A stretch of 64,000 nt of DNA from Sinonovacula constricta (Eukaryota; Mollusca; Bivalvia; Cardiida; Solecurtidae): contig CM017567.1 of NCBI GenBank assembly GCA_007844125.1, positions 15,134,643-15,198,642 on the forward strand. Reading direction: 5' to 3'. Every line of letters begins with the position of its first letter. Position 1 is the stretch's first letter. Below, in pieces: positions 1 through 13,949 of this stretch. Under the pieces are notes generated by a model. It saw only the letters and a list, made by a program, of their open reading frames with translations. It was not told the DNA's origin and searched no databases. The translations under genes were made by a program, and so were the position numbers.

Positions 1-2678
1 TACATGACCATTACAACCCAGTCTGCTCAATTAATACACCAACGTATCTTCAGTCTGTGTGGGTAATTAATTTTGCTGATCTTGAAAACATTAAACATGC
101 ATACGTACACACATATACCCAATATGCGCATATACAAAGACGAACATTCAACCATTGTTCATATAAAGGTCACAGACAAATACGTACAGCCGAAAAAATA
201 AATAAACATATTCCCCGCAACTACAACTGCCATGCCTTTATGTAAATAGGTTCAAATACAGACATTCGGTTGTCCTTATTTACCTTTTACTGTCTGGTAG
301 AGATGACCCATCGCATCACTTTTCTCATCTTAGAATGAAACGCACCACTAAACCAACGACATAAACACACACTGTATACAAAAGCCTGCCACCTGCAAGC
401 TAGACAAGAAATAGCAAACTTTATTCTGTGTGGCATAGTGGATACAATATTACAATTGTAAGTTATAGCGGTATTTAATCATAGTGAAATATTAATATCA
501 GAAAATGAATAATTTTTTGTGTCATTAAAGTATTTTTTCGTTAAAAGTATCCGTTTATATTTTTGATTATTAACATTTCGGTCTATGTACGTCACAGTGA
601 CAAACACAGTAGGTTTATAAGTCCCGTTAAGTTATTACTTTTTTGTTGAAAATACTTCATCTGAAAGCTTTTCTAAGAGTTGTAACTGTAATATCTGAAC
701 GATACACAACCAAGTTCGCAGTGATTCTGACAGCACACGTATAACAACGGTAAAGTTATATTTATTCCTATATGATATTATAAAATAATTAAAAACAAGC
801 ACGTTCTCGGCAGCCCTTTAAAGTGCATACCACGATACATTGAAGTTGTAGGTTTTATATTAAACTCTTATCTTAATACATTTTGTTATTGACTCATATT
901 CATTATTAGCCATCTTCTTTCACCTTTGTACACAGGTGCCTTGACATTCTGCTACAGACACAGCACCAGACAGTGCAGATCTTGGTCAGACAGCTCCAAC
1001 CGGGATGTGGCTGATTTTGATTTACTTACACTTTTTATCTTAGCATTTTCAAAATGTACTTTGCCGGCTGTTTAAATGAAATTGTTACAGGGAAATAAGT
1101 ACATAGCGATTCAAAACAAGTTTTCGGTTTAGTTGTCTCCCTTGATTTTAATTTATGATTTAAATTGCAGAATTCTTATCTTTTTTGATGTGATCCTGTT
1201 TCAAACTGATAAAGCAGATAGAAGAAATTCAGAGATCTTTTGGAATCTTGATACAGCTCATCCAGTTAATGTTGATTGCTCTCGGATTATCGCAGCTCGC
1301 TTGTACCCCACACCAAGAGTGGTGCCAAATTGATTTTTTCTCGTCATTTATGAGGGAAAATATACGGGCAGCATAAAAAACATTTTTAAAGATGTCGCCG
1401 TAAAGAAAGCATTCTGTAATCCACCAACTTTATTATTTTTATTATTAACTATATTTTTTCCAATCCTTATATCCTCTCCCCTTACACACAGATAATCCTT
1501 ACATGATAGCATTGACCCATTAAATGTACCCCACTCAGAAAATCGTATTTTGTAACTGCTTTGTCTGTATTTGTGCAAATCTGTAATATCATATATTATG
1601 TATACGGTTACAGAATAAAGTATGGCAGAGACCGACAGCGGACTAAAATAAAGTGACCATTTTTAATACCGTCACTTCCTTTGTGTTCATGCTTGAAAAG
1701 AGTGGACAGAGAACAAATGAATGTAATCGTTAGAGGAAAGTTATTCATTTAAAAAGCGTTTATATCTTTATGAATTGTATTTTAATGAATTTATCACCCA
1801 TTATGCACTAAAAACATTCTGTATGTATTAAACAAAAAAAACAAAAACATTGTTTGTCAAAATATGATTTCTTATTACGACAAAGTTTGTAAGGTTGTAA
1901 ATGTTTATGCTAACTTTTAAACACGTGAAAGAACAACTAAAACGTATGCTTTATTCTGGAAATTGTATGGTTGACCAAAATTACTCTGAGTTTGTTAATT
2001 GTGACAATTGAATTATAACTGTCAATTAAATGCGTATTGAATTACCTTTATCGGTGATATAAAGAAGTGCAAAGCAAGTCGCTATTACAAATAAATTATT
2101 TGCATAACACTAGACGTTCCTGACAATTGGTTATACCAAGGTTTAGAACACATGCTTTCTTATATACTTCGATACAGTGGACAGAAATATTTGTTTCCAC
2201 AGGACAAACATAATCTTTTTTTATTGCCTTAAATTCTGTCTCTTCAAATCAACACCTGGCCTGGAAAGATAGCTAGATTGTATAGCAGCGTCAGAATTAA
2301 AAATTTACCCCATGAGAGCTTTAATTTTAAGGGGAGGGCAAGTTAGAACTTGGTGTTCAACCCTATAAATGTAAATTATATGAATGAAAAATGTTTATCA
2401 AAGTTTTGAGTGACATCAGATGCCTTTGCCTTTGAGTTGAGTGGATTGGAAGCAGGAAGCTGTACTAGTGTCACCAGAAAAGAGAGATTGTACACAAGCT
2501 GTAATCTAGCACATGTAGAATCTGATTTTTCACTTTATATTATATTAATTTATCCAAGGTTTTCTGAACTAAGATCGCTATGAAACAAATGGTATAATTA
2601 CACTGGACCAAATAAACACAAATCTGCTACGTTAATGAGGAAGACATTAAATTTTTATATCAGAAATGTGTTAAAATG
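1..2678. other. Unique AT-rich intergenic DNA
   Basis: No coding region, RNA gene or repeat family can be supported here. The open frames are all under about 80 codons, have no recognisable motif and look like chance. The stretch is AT-rich with short homopolymer runs. Confidence 0.6.
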
Positions 2679-3096
2679 TAAGGTGGTGTCAGATAGTTTG
2701 GACCAAACGAACCAAATAAAGTAGTGTTACGTGGACAAATCTCGCGAAAGGCTGTTCATTTATGTCCTACTCCTGCGTGGAAAGTGAACCATACCACCCC
2801 TCTGGTCATTGCAAAATGTATTCCCTATCTGGGCCACGTTGCACAGTAAGCTTTTTTGAATTAAGAAAACCACGTAACAACATACTTTTGAGATCATTAT
2901 TTATCATTATCCGGGTAATCTGCTTTGAATTCGATGTCTATTTTTAGCAGAAGCACCATCGTGTTCTTTATAGATTTGGAAAGAATGAACATTTAGAGTG
3001 ATTATTTTACGATTTATGCTGTCTAACTATTTAAGTAATGCTCAAAATCGCCTACACTTAGACCAAAGTGCAATTTATGAAGAGATGATACCCATG
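2679..3096 (-). mobile_element. TTAA-type MITE copy 1, truncated
   Basis: This is one of seven copies in the window of a nonautonomous DNA element. It starts with AAGGTGGTGTCAGATAGTTT, a diverged form of the family terminal repeat (consensus near AGGTGGTATCCGACAGTTTG). The body matches the copy at 5006-5483 in order: the CTCGCGA stretch, the 'GTCCTACNCCTGCGTG' box, the conserved CACGT box and the TTCGATGTCTATTTT core. The far terminal repeat is missing; homology fades after GATACCCATG near 3096. Orientation is defined relative to the copy at 63054. No transposase frame is present. Confidence 0.75.
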
Positions 3097-5005
3097 TATT
3101 ATATTTACTCGTGTGCTTAGATTTCCCGAAGATATACCAGTGTGCACATGGATTGAGATAAAGCGCTATAATTCTCCTTAATGTTCATTCACTGATACGT
3201 ATTGAAAGATTTGGTGGGCGAAACTGCACGATCGGTTACATTAAACAGACTTTCGGGTTCTTTTAAAAATGTTTTCGAATCAAAAGATGTATCCGACGTT
3301 CAATAAAATAGAAAAAGCTCTCAATTCAAATGTTTCTTTCACATGTTAGTCTTTGGAACTGTTTGAAATATATCTGTTTACTACTTTTATAGTCTCTGAT
3401 GCGGCTCGTTTGAGCGGTTATGTTTTTATATAATTGGTTTCTGTGTTGTTGTTTTTATATTAGGTGACTGGTGGTTCGTTTGAATTAAAAAGGAAAACAA
3501 CTTTATTTTAATTTAAATAATTTGATAAATGGTATTATATGTTAGTAGAATATCTATGGCCTAAGCTTATCTGACTCGTGGAGAAATAACTTTGTGTCGC
3601 TTGGCTTAATGAAGTTATTGCTTCTAACTTGCCGAATAAACTGTCACGTGTGCTAAGCTTGTATTCCCGTAATAATGGATAAATACCGACATGTCTGTAA
3701 GCTACTTGATGTACAATCTCATTATATGGCAGGCACAATGACATTTTCCGCTATTTTATCTTTCTCCTCCATACACTTTCGCAGGTGAGCTGTACATATT
3801 TGCGAATAAGAAAATATGCCAAGGTCCTATGAGAATTGTAACATATATTAAAATTTGAAAAAGCACAGGAAAAGGGCCCTCACATGCCAGTCGAATGTAA
3901 AAGTTACAACAAAACTGAGACGAGAAATTATATAGAATAAAGGAAAAACCAACATTTACCGCCCCGGAACGGTCATTTGGCAAAATTGGTGTTTAATCTT
4001 TGTTTGCTAAGTAAAGAATTTAATCGATTTTTCTCGTGTTTGATCTTGTTAAGCCAACTCCCATTGACATAGACTTAATCAGGATCTGCTCTGCTGGCAA
4101 TATGTCTAGTTACAGTTGCCCGTAGTTGTTAGCCAAACACTAAGATATGTACATGTAGCAGTTTAAAGGATAATTTGCCACCACTGAGACTACAAGAAAA
4201 GACCACATTATAATAACGCAAGAATGAGAAAATAAAAAGAACATTAAAAGATACCGCAACCATAAAATTGCAAAATAAAAATATGCAGGGCTTAGTTCGG
4301 GTTGTTAACGAAGGGTGAACGCTAATTTCTTCTTCTTAATATAGTCTGGTCTTAGATTTAATCCAAACCCCGATCTACAGCAAGCTTAATTGGCTTTTCT
4401 GTAAAGCTGGCCCGTAAGAATCAAAAAACATTTTGCGATCCGATTTGCTGGATAGGGAAATCAAATCTTCATAAAAAGCCCTGTCGCGACTTTTTTGTAT
4501 CAATGGTAAATTTCACATTCACGCACAATATCAAAGGTCATAAAAAAATAATTCGTGTTTTATATTCAACCCACAAAGGTGGCTCACTATTAAATCGAGG
4601 CACGCGAATGCGGCGTCTTTTATTGTTCCTGCACGTGGGCTTTGATCGCGTGCGATTTTTTTTTATCATATTAAGAAGTTACTAAGAGCAGGAATTATAT
4701 CCGATTAGTAATTTTCACGAAAGAACGAAACGGCTCGGGATGAAACTCAAATGATCTTCTACTAAAGCAAACATAGCCTATTGCATTCCGTTTTAGTGGG
4801 TATGTGTTAAATTTAACTTTTATGCCGTGACGTCAGCAAATTCAACGAAACTTGTTTGGTTACGAAGATAAATCTGTTTTGATTGCTTATTTATTGCTTG
4901 ATCAATTCATGTTGCTTTGGTGATCAGACTGAGTTGAAGCAGATCGACATTTTATAGCATCGAATTGTTACTGGATCCCAATCTTCAAACGTAAAATTAA
5001 AACTC
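3097..5005. other. Unique intergenic DNA
   Basis: No gene or repeat is supported. A full CRE-type palindrome TGACGTCA lies near 4829. The frame on the minus strand at 3756-3983 has no recognisable domain and is probably chance. Confidence 0.5.
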
Positions 5006-5483
5006 CTAAAGGTTGTGTCCGACAGTTTGGACCAATTTCTTGTCATGTAAATAAGTCCTTGTTACCTAAACAGATCTCGCGATTTTTTTTTATTGATGTC
5101 CTACACCTGCGTGAAAAGTGAACCATAACGACACTATTGCAAAAATGTATTTACTATCTGAGCCACGCTACACAATTACTTCTTTTAATCTTAGAAAAAA
5201 CACGTGACAAGGTATGTTTAAGCTCATTCACGCCATCTGCTCTGACGTCGATGTCTATTTTACGTAAGAATCCCAATTGTTCTTATTTATAGATTAAAAA
5301 AGAATGAATATTTCAGGTGATTATTAACAAGTTTTACTGCCCTAAAACTTAGATACTGTTGAAAATCGTCTAAGCTTAGACTAAAGTTTGATATTTCTGC
5401 AGAAATAATGCACAGATACCCACAGAGGTCAGACATTGTTACAGATATTAAACGTAGGCAAACTGTCGGATGCGACCACTAAA
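5006..5483 (-). mobile_element. TTAA-type MITE copy 2, full length
   Basis: The element is about 478 bp with both terminal repeats. The left end reads GGTTGTGTCCGACAGTTTGG and the right end CAAACTGTCGGATGCGACC, its reverse complement with a few changes. The internal core TCTGACGTCGATGTCTATTT is shared with the other copies. Flanking TTAA is eroded (CTAA on the left, CTAAAT on the right). There is no coding capacity, so it is nonautonomous. Confidence 0.85.
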
Positions 5484-7744
5484 TTTGTACTTGATCATAA
5501 AAAAACGTTCTGGGCGTCATTTAAATAGCCTGTTTTACTTTAATATATTTTATAATTCGGATATATTAACATCTACACAATTTGTGTTCAATTTGAAAAA
5601 TGTAAAAAAATGTTTGACCTTTATGACCTTTAATAAAAATCCGCAATTACCCGGTTAGTCTTTAAGGTAGTAAGGTTCATACGATCAGCACTGGAAATAT
5701 AATGTTTTATAATGGAATGTGCTGAAAACATGAATTCATTTCAACAAGAAAACGAGTTTCATAAAATTAGAAATAAAATATTATGACAAAACCTATAAGA
5801 AACAAAAAACAAAAAAAAAAACAGTTTTAGCATTTGTCGGGTTACATATATGTTTAATTAATTTGTTTACTATTTTTACTTGATATCTTTTTGAAGCTAC
5901 CCTCATACACGTAACCAATCTTATTTATAATGGTGTACTTGTAAATGCATACAATCGACACTACACTTACAGTCCAAGTAAATTACACTTGCTATAAATG
6001 GCTTTTTTCCCCAACATTCAGATCATCACCCTCTATTGAAATGTGGCATGCTGCATTTGTTAATAAGCAGTGTAAGATTCTAAGTTTTTCAACAATATGC
6101 CCACGTAACAATATCGCTAGAGAATCAGTCGCAAAATGAGAAGATCCTGATTAGCTGGCTTCCAGTGAACATATTCTATTACATAATCCTGATTCATTCT
6201 GGATTACCTGCAAGTTAACAGATGTATATCTGTAATCACTGACGTAGGCTGTGTTACAAATTGTCAATAATTGCTTCAGCTGCCACCATGTTGAATCTTT
6301 TTTCAATTATCTATCAACAATGTACACTTGTTCATTGTACTCATATACTTATAAGTTTGTCGGATAATAAATTAACAAATATGCGTTGTTTATTGCCCGT
6401 TTATTTCCACACATCGATAAGCCTTATTTTATTCTACAATAATTAGCGTTGCATATGTCAATTTAAATTTTGTCTCGTATACGTTATTTGGTAACCGATA
6501 TTTTAATAACAATTTAAGTAAGTTATGGTGTTTAAGAAAGACACCCATTATTAAAACAATTATATTTAATTAATTCTGACACTAAAATTTACATTAAAAA
6601 ACCCATAGAACATTTTATCAGTTATTGTCCACAAATATCACTGATATTCAAGATTGAATGCATGGATGATTTATATCTCTATACAAATGATTCAGTTTAT
6701 GCCAAAGGCTCACAAAGTAATTATGTATAGATACTGGAATATCTGTCAAATGCTATTTATGCACTACGTTAAATTTTATGTTTCTTTTGTTGTTGAATTA
6801 TGGCCCTTTGACTTTTATATTATGACGGGCATTTTCCTATAAATTAGCACTGCGATAGTTTTATGAAAGACGTATAAAGTACTATTTATATGATATTCAT
6901 TTGTGTATAAATATTTAAAAAAAATTAAAAAGCATATAGATTTTCTGAATTCATTTGTGTTGGTTCAAATTGGGTGATATTTGCACATGGTACTACACTT
7001 ACACGTGTCGCTGAACACACTTCTAATGCTGCTATTTAAGAGGTTCTGTAAATACTTGTTGTTTTTGTATTGTAAAATACATTGTTATTTATGTGGCCGA
7101 TATAAGCTACCTTCTGCCCACAATCTCCACTTCTGCTTATGCTGCTACTTCTAATCTTACTCAGGAAACAACGTCTCTTATATTTGTTGCTAATACTTCA
7201 AACAGTCAACGACAACCGGTTTCATACAAGAAAATTTTCCGCAGTAGCTAAGAATCTGTGCACCATTTCCAACTATTCAAAAGATTCGGAGAACGATAAT
7301 TATGGCGGCGGCAGCTGTTGATATCTACGTTAGAGCTTATTGATTCTTGGTCATATAACGGTTCTGCATTGTTCAAGCCCGGTAACATATGCGCCCTAAT
7401 AGCACGAGCCCTGTTTATCTAAAGTTGGAAGTTAAAAGAGAGGTTTTATAGTTGACAGGATTAAGAGATATGAAGAAAGACAGACACACAGACATATCGA
7501 ATAATCCCGAGATTGATTTATTCGTTTTGAGCATGAGGAGTTGTAAGAAATCAAGGAATGTGTCTCTGAAATTGATGAAAGGAAATACGCTTGAATGTAC
7601 ATGAATCAACAGGAATAGAACATTATATAAGTAAGCAAAACAAAATTTGAGATATGTGCTGTCAATTGTTACAAAAGATAATCGGGCAAATTGCTAAAGA
7701 CTGCATCAGAACCTGGAGGTAGAGATTCAGCTGTCTAATCAACA
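5484..7744. other. Unique AT-rich intergenic DNA
   Basis: Several open frames of about 60 codons exist but have low-complexity or random composition. An ATGGCGGC word (YY1-like) occurs at 7302. Nothing else can be supported. Confidence 0.5.
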
Positions 7745-10700
7745 TTAAGATTAGCCGACCAAGCCTGGTCAGTATCTAGTCTGGTCTGTATCTAGACAGG
7801 CCGTCCCAGTCTGGTCTGTATCTAGACAGGCCGTCCTAGTCTGGTCAGTATCTAGACTGGCCGTCCCAGTCTGGTCTGAATCTAGATTTGCGGTCCCAGT
7901 CTGGTCAGTATCTAGACAGGCCGTCCAAGTCTGGTCAGTATCTAGACAGGCGTCCAAGTCTAGTCAGTATCAAGACAGTCCGTCCCAGTCTGGTCTGTAT
8001 CTAGACTGACCGTTCAAGCCTGGTCTGTATCCAGTCTGGCCGTCCAAGCCTGGTCAGTATCTAGACTGGCCGTTCAAGCCTGGTCGGTATCTAGTCTGGC
8101 CGTCCAAGCCTGATTAGTGTCTAGTCTGGCCGTTCAAGTCTGGTCAGTATCTAGACTGGCCGTCCCAGTCTGGTCTGAATCTAGATTTGCGGTCCCAGTC
8201 TGGTCAGTATCTAGACAGGCCGTCCAAGTCTGGTCAGTATCTAGACAGGCGTCCAAGTCTAGTCAGTATCAAGACAGGCCGTCCCAGTCTGGTCAGTATC
8301 TAGACAGGCCGTTCAAGCATGGTCTGTATCTAGTCTGGCCGTCCAAGCCTGATTAGTGTCTAGTCTGGCCGTTCAAGTCTGGTCAGTATCTAGACTGGCC
8401 GTTCAAGTCTGGTCAGTATCTAGACTGGCTGTCCAAGCCTGGTCGGTATCTAGACTGGCTGTCCAAGCCTGGTCAGTATCTAGACTGGCTGTCCAAGCCT
8501 GGTCGGTATCTATACTGGCTGTCCAAGCCTGGTCAGTATCTAGACTGGCTGTCCAAGCCTGGTCGGTATCTAGACTGGCCGTTCAAGCCTGGTCGGTATC
8601 TAGACTGGCTGTCCAAGCCTGGTCGGTATCTAGACTGGCTGTCCAAGCCTGGTCAGTATCTAGACTGGCTGTCCAAGCCTGGTCGGTATCTAGTCTGGCC
8701 GTTCAAGCCTGGTCGGTATCTAGACTGGCCGTTCAAGCCTGGTCGGTATCTAGACTGGCCGTTCAAGCCTGGTCGGTATCTAGTCTGGCCGTCCAAGCCT
8801 GATCAGTGTCTAGTCTGGCTATCCAAGTCAGGTCAATGTATAGACTGGTCGTCCAAGCCTGGTCAGTATCAAGGTTGGCCGTCTAAGCATTCTCAGTATC
8901 TAGACTGGCCGTTCAAGTCTGGTCAGTATCTAGACTGGCCGTTCAAGTCTGGTCAGTATCTAGACTGGCCGTTCAAGCCTGGTCAGTATCTAGACTGGCC
9001 GTTCAAGCCTGGTCGGTATCTAGACTGGCCGTTCAAGCCTGGTCGGTATCTAGTCTGGCCGTCCAAGCATTCTCAGTATCTAGACTGGCCGTCCAGACCT
9101 GGTCAGTATCAAGGTTGGCCGTCCAAGCATTCTCAGTATCTAGACTGGCCGTTCAAGCCTGGTCGGTATCTAGTCTGGCCGTCCAAGCCTGATCAGTGTC
9201 TAGTATGGCTATCCAAGTCAGGTCAATGTATAGACTGGTCGTCCAAGCCTGGTCAGTATCAAGGTTGGCCGTCCAAGCATTCTCAGTATCTAGACTGGCC
9301 GTCCAGACCTGGTCAGTATCTAGACTTGCCGTTGAAGTCTGGTCAGTATCTAGACTGGTCGTCCAAGCCTGGTCAGTATCTAGACTGGCCGTTCAAGCCT
9401 GGTCGGTATCTAGTCTGGCCGTCCAAGCCGGATCAGTGTCTAGTCTGGCTATCCAAGTCAGGTCAATGTATAGACTGGCTGTCCAAGCCTGGTCGGTATC
9501 TAGCCTGGCCGTCCAAGCCTGATCAGTATATAGACTATTTGTCAAAGCCTGATCAGTATCTAGACTGACCGCCCAAGCCTGGTTAGTATTTGGACTGACC
9601 GCCCAAGCCTGGTTAGTATTTAGACTGACCGTTCAAGCCTGGTCATTATCGAGACTGGTTATCCAAGCCTGGTCATTATCGAGACTGGCTGTCATAGCCT
9701 GGTCAGTTTCTAGATGAACCGTCCAAGCCTTGTCAGTATCTAGACTAGCCATCCAACCAAGTTCAGTATCTAGACTGGGCGTCCAGACCTGGTCAGTATC
9801 TTGACTTGCAGTCCAAACCTGGTCATTATCGAAACTGGCTATCCAAGCCTGGTCATAATCGAGACTGGCTGTCCTAGCCTGGTCAGTTTCTAGATGAACC
9901 GTCCAGACCTGGTCAGTATCTAGACTGGCCGTCCAGACCTGGTCAGTATCTAGACTTGCAGTCCAAGCCTGGTCAGTATCTAGACTAGCCGTCGAAGCCT
10001 TGTCAGTATCTAGAATTGCCGTCCAAGCCTGGTCAGTATCTACACTGGCCGTCGAAGCCTTGTCAGTATCTAGACTTGCAGTCCAAGCCTGGTCAGTATC
10101 TAGACTAGCCGTCGAAGCCTTGTCAGTATCTAGAATTGCCGTCAAAGCCTGGTCAGTATCTATAATTGCCGTCCAAGCCTGGTCAGTATCTACACTGGCC
10201 GCCCAAGCCTGGTCAGTGTCTACACTGGCCGTCCAAGCCTGGTCCGAATCTAGACTGGCCGTCCAAGCTTGCTCAATATCTGGACTGGCTGTCCAAGCCT
10301 GGTCAATATCTAGACTGGCCTTCCAAGCCTTGTCTGTATTTAGACTGGCCGTCCAAGCCTGGTCAATATCTTGTCTGGCCGTCCAAGCCTGGTCAATATG
10401 TAGACTGGCCGTCCAAGCTGGGTCAATATCTAGACTGGCCGTCCAAGTCTTGTCTGTATCTAGACTGGCCGTCCAAGCCTGGTCCGTATCTAGTTTGGCC
10501 GTCCAAGCCTTGTCAGTATTTAGACTGGCCGCCCAAGCCTGGTCCGTATCTAGTCTGGCCTTCCAAACCTGGTCTGTATCTATATTAGCCGTCGAAGCAT
10601 GTTCAGTATCTTGATTGGCCGTCCAAGCCTTGTCTGTATCTATTCTAGTCGCCCAAGCATGTTCAGTATCTTGATTGGCTGTCCAAGCCTGGTCTGTATC

Positions 10701-13700
10701 TTTTCTAGCCGCCTAGCATGTTCAGTATCTTGACTGGCCGTCCAAGCCTGGTCTGTATCTTTTCTAGCCGCCCAGCATGTTCAGTATCTTGACTGGCCGT
10801 CCAAGCCTGGTCTGTATCTTTTCTAGCCGCCCAGCATGTTCAGTATCTTAATTGGCCGTCCAAGCCTGGTCTGTATCTTTTCTAGCCGCCCAGCATGTTC
10901 AGTAACTTGACTGGCCGTCCAAGCCTGGTCTGTATCTTTTCTAGCCGCCCAGCATGTTCAGTATCTTGACTGGCCGTTCAAGCCTGGTCTGTATCTTTTC
11001 TAGCCGCCCAGCATGTTCAGTATCTTGACTGGCCGTCCAAGCCTGGTCTGTATCTTTTCTAGCCGCCCAGCATGTTCAGTATCTTAATTGGCCGTCCAAG
11101 CCTGGTCTGTATCTTTTCTAGCCGCCCAGCATGTTCAGTATCTTGACTGGCCGTCCAAGCCTGGTCTGTATCTTTTCTAGCCGCCCAGCATGTTCAGTAT
11201 CTTGACTGGCCGTCCAAGCCTGGTCTGTATCTATTCTAGCTTTGAAGCATGTTCAGTAACTTGACTGGCCGTCCAAGCCTGGTCTGTATCTATTCTAGCC
11301 GTCCAAGCATGTTCAGTATCTTGACTGGCCGTCCAAGCCTTGTCAGTATCTAGACTGGCCGTCAAAGCCTTGTCTTTATCTATTCTAGCCGTCCAAGCAT
11401 GATCAGTATCTTGACTGGCCGCCCAAGCCTTGTCTTTATCTATTCTAGCCGTCGAAGCATGTTCAGTAACTTGACTGGCCGTCCAAGCCTGGTCTGTATC
11501 TATTCTAGCCGTCGAAGCATGTTCTGTAACTTGTCTGGCCGTCCAAGCCTGGTCTGTATCTATTCTAGCCGTCCAAGCATGTTCAGTAACTTGACTGGCC
11601 GTCCAAGCCTGGTCTGTATCTATTCTAGCCGTCCAAGCATGTTCAGTATCTTGACTGGCCGTCCAAGCCTTGTCAGTATCTTGACTGGCCGTCCAAGCCT
11701 GGTCTGTATCTATTCTAGCCGTAAAAGCATGTTCAGTAACTTGACTGGCCGTCCAAGCCTGGTCTGTATCTATTCTAGCCGCCCAAGCATGTTCAGTATC
11801 TTGACTGGCCGTCCAAGCCTTGTCAGTATCTAGACTGGTCGTCCAAACCTGGTCTGTATCTATTCTAGCCGCCCAAGCATGTTCAGTATCTAGACTAGCC
11901 GTCCAAGCCTGGTGAGTATCTAGACTGTCCGTCCAAACCTGATGTGTATCTATTCTAGCCGCCCAAGCATGTTCAGTACCTTGACTGGCCGTCCAAGCCT
12001 GGTCTGTATCTATTCTAGCCGCCCAAGCATGTTCAGTATCTTGACTGGCCGTCCAAGCCTGGTCTGTATCTTTTCTAGCCGCCTAGCATGTTCAGTATCT
12101 TGACTAGCCGTCCAAGCCTGGTCTGTATCTAGACTGGCCGTCCAAGCCTGGTCTGTATCTAGACTGGCCGTCCAAGCCTGGTCTGTATCTTTTCTAGCCG
12201 CCTAGCATGTTCAGTATCTTGACTAGCCGTCCAAACCTGGTCAGTATCTAGACTGGCCGTCCAAGCCTGGTCTGTATCTATTCTAGCCGCCCAAGCATGT
12301 TCAGTATCTTGACTAGCCGTCCAAGCCTGGTCAGTATCTTGACTGGCCGTCCAAGCCTGGTCAGTATCTAGACTTGCTGTCAGAGTCTTGTCAGTATCGA
12401 GACTGGCCGTCCAAGTCTGGTTAATGTCTAGACTGGCTGTCCATGCCTGGTCATTATCTAGACTGGCCATCAAAGCCTTATCAGTATTTATACTGGCCGT
12501 CCAAGCCTGGTCAGTATCTAGAATTGCCGTCCATGTCTGGTCAGTATCTACACTGGCCGTCCAAGTATGGTCAGTATCTACACTGACCGTCCAAGCCTGG
12601 TCCGTATCAAGACTGGCCGTCAAAGCTTGCTCAATATCTAGACTGGCTGTCCATGCCTAATCCGTATGTAGACTGGCCGTCCAAGCCTGGTCAGTATCTA
12701 GAATTGCCGTCCATGTCTGGTCAGTATCTACACTGGCCGTCCAAGCCTGGTCCGTATCTAGACTGGCCGTCCAAGCTTGCTCAATATCTAGACTGGCTGT
12801 CCAAGCCTGGTCCGTATCTAGTCTGGCCGTCCGAGCCTGATCAGTATGTAGACTGGCCGTCCAAGCCTAGTCAGTATCTAGAATTGCCGTCCATGTCTGG
12901 TCTGTATCTACACTGGCCGTCCAAGCTTGCTCAATATCTAGACTGGCTGTCCAAGCCTGGTCCGTATCTAGTCTGGCCGTCTAAGCCTGATCAGTATCTA
13001 GTCTGGCCGTCCGAGCCTGATAAGTATGTAGACTGGCCATCCAAGCTTGGCCAGTAACTAGGCTGGCCGTTCAAGCTTTCGCAATATCTAGACTGGCTGT
13101 CCAAGCCTGGTCACAGTCTAGACTGGCCGTCCAAGCCTGGTCAGTATCTAGAACTGCCGTCCAAGCCTGGTCAGTATCTAGACTGGCCGTCCAAGCCTGG
13201 TCAGTATCTAGAACTGCCGTCCAAGCCTGGTCAGTATCTAGAACTGCCGTCCAAGCCTGGTCAGTATCTAGACTGGCCGTCCAAGCCTGGTCAGTATCTA
13301 GAACTGCCGTCCAAGCCTGGTCAGTATCTAGAACTGCCGTCCAAGCCTGGTCAGTATCTAGAACTGCCGTCCAAGCCTGGTCAGTATCTAGACTGGCCGT
13401 CCAAGCCTGGTCAGTATCTAGAACTGCCGTCCAAGCCTGGTCAGTATCTAGACTGGCCGTCAAATCCTATTCAAAATCTACACTAGCTATCCAAGCCTGG
13501 TATGTTTCTAGACTGGCTTGACTGGCTGTCAAAGCCTGGTCAGTATCTTGACTGGCTAGACTGGCCGTCCAAGCCTGGTCGATATCTAGACTGGCTATCT
13601 AAGTCTGGTCAGTATCTAGACTGGCTGTCCAAGCCTGGTCAGTATCTAGTCTGGCCGTCAAGGTCTGGTCATTTTCGAGACTGGCTGTCCAAGCCTAGTC

Positions 13701-13949
13701 ATTTCCGAGACTGGCTGTCCAAGCCTGATCAGTATCTTGACTTGCCGTCCAAACCTAAACATTATCTTGACTTGCCGTCCAAGCCTGGTCAGTATATAGA
13801 CTAGCCGTCCAAGCCTGGTCATTATCCTGACCGGCCGTTCAAACCTGGTCATTATCTAGACTGGCCGTCCACGCCTTGTCTGTATCTATACTACCCGCCT
13901 AAGCATGTTCAGTATCTTGACTGGCCGTCCAAGCCTTGTCAGTATCTTG
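7745..13949. repeat. 30-bp minisatellite array, about 200 units
   Basis: The array repeats a 30-bp unit made of CCGTCCAAGCCTGGTCAGTA followed by TCTAGACTGG, for about 6.2 kb. Most units carry an XbaI-type TCTAGA. The unit is ten codons long and lacks in-phase stops on both strands, so repeat peptides (LAVQAWSVSR forward, SLDTDQAWTA reverse) stay open for up to about 200 codons. These frames break wherever 29-bp units occur, have no unique protein sequence and are not called genes. Sub-blocks differ: 10,680-11,240 and about 12,060-12,300 run as a 59-bp dimer with TTTTCTAGCCGCC and AGCATGTTCAG variants, 11,280-12,060 as a 60-bp dimer, and 13,071-13,463 as GAACTGCC/GACTGGCC units. Confidence 0.97.

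Noticed and set aside
7769..13804. Repeat-peptide frames on both strands of the 30-bp array
   Set aside because: The ten-codon unit is stop-free on both strands, and 29-bp and 59-bp units interrupt every frame.
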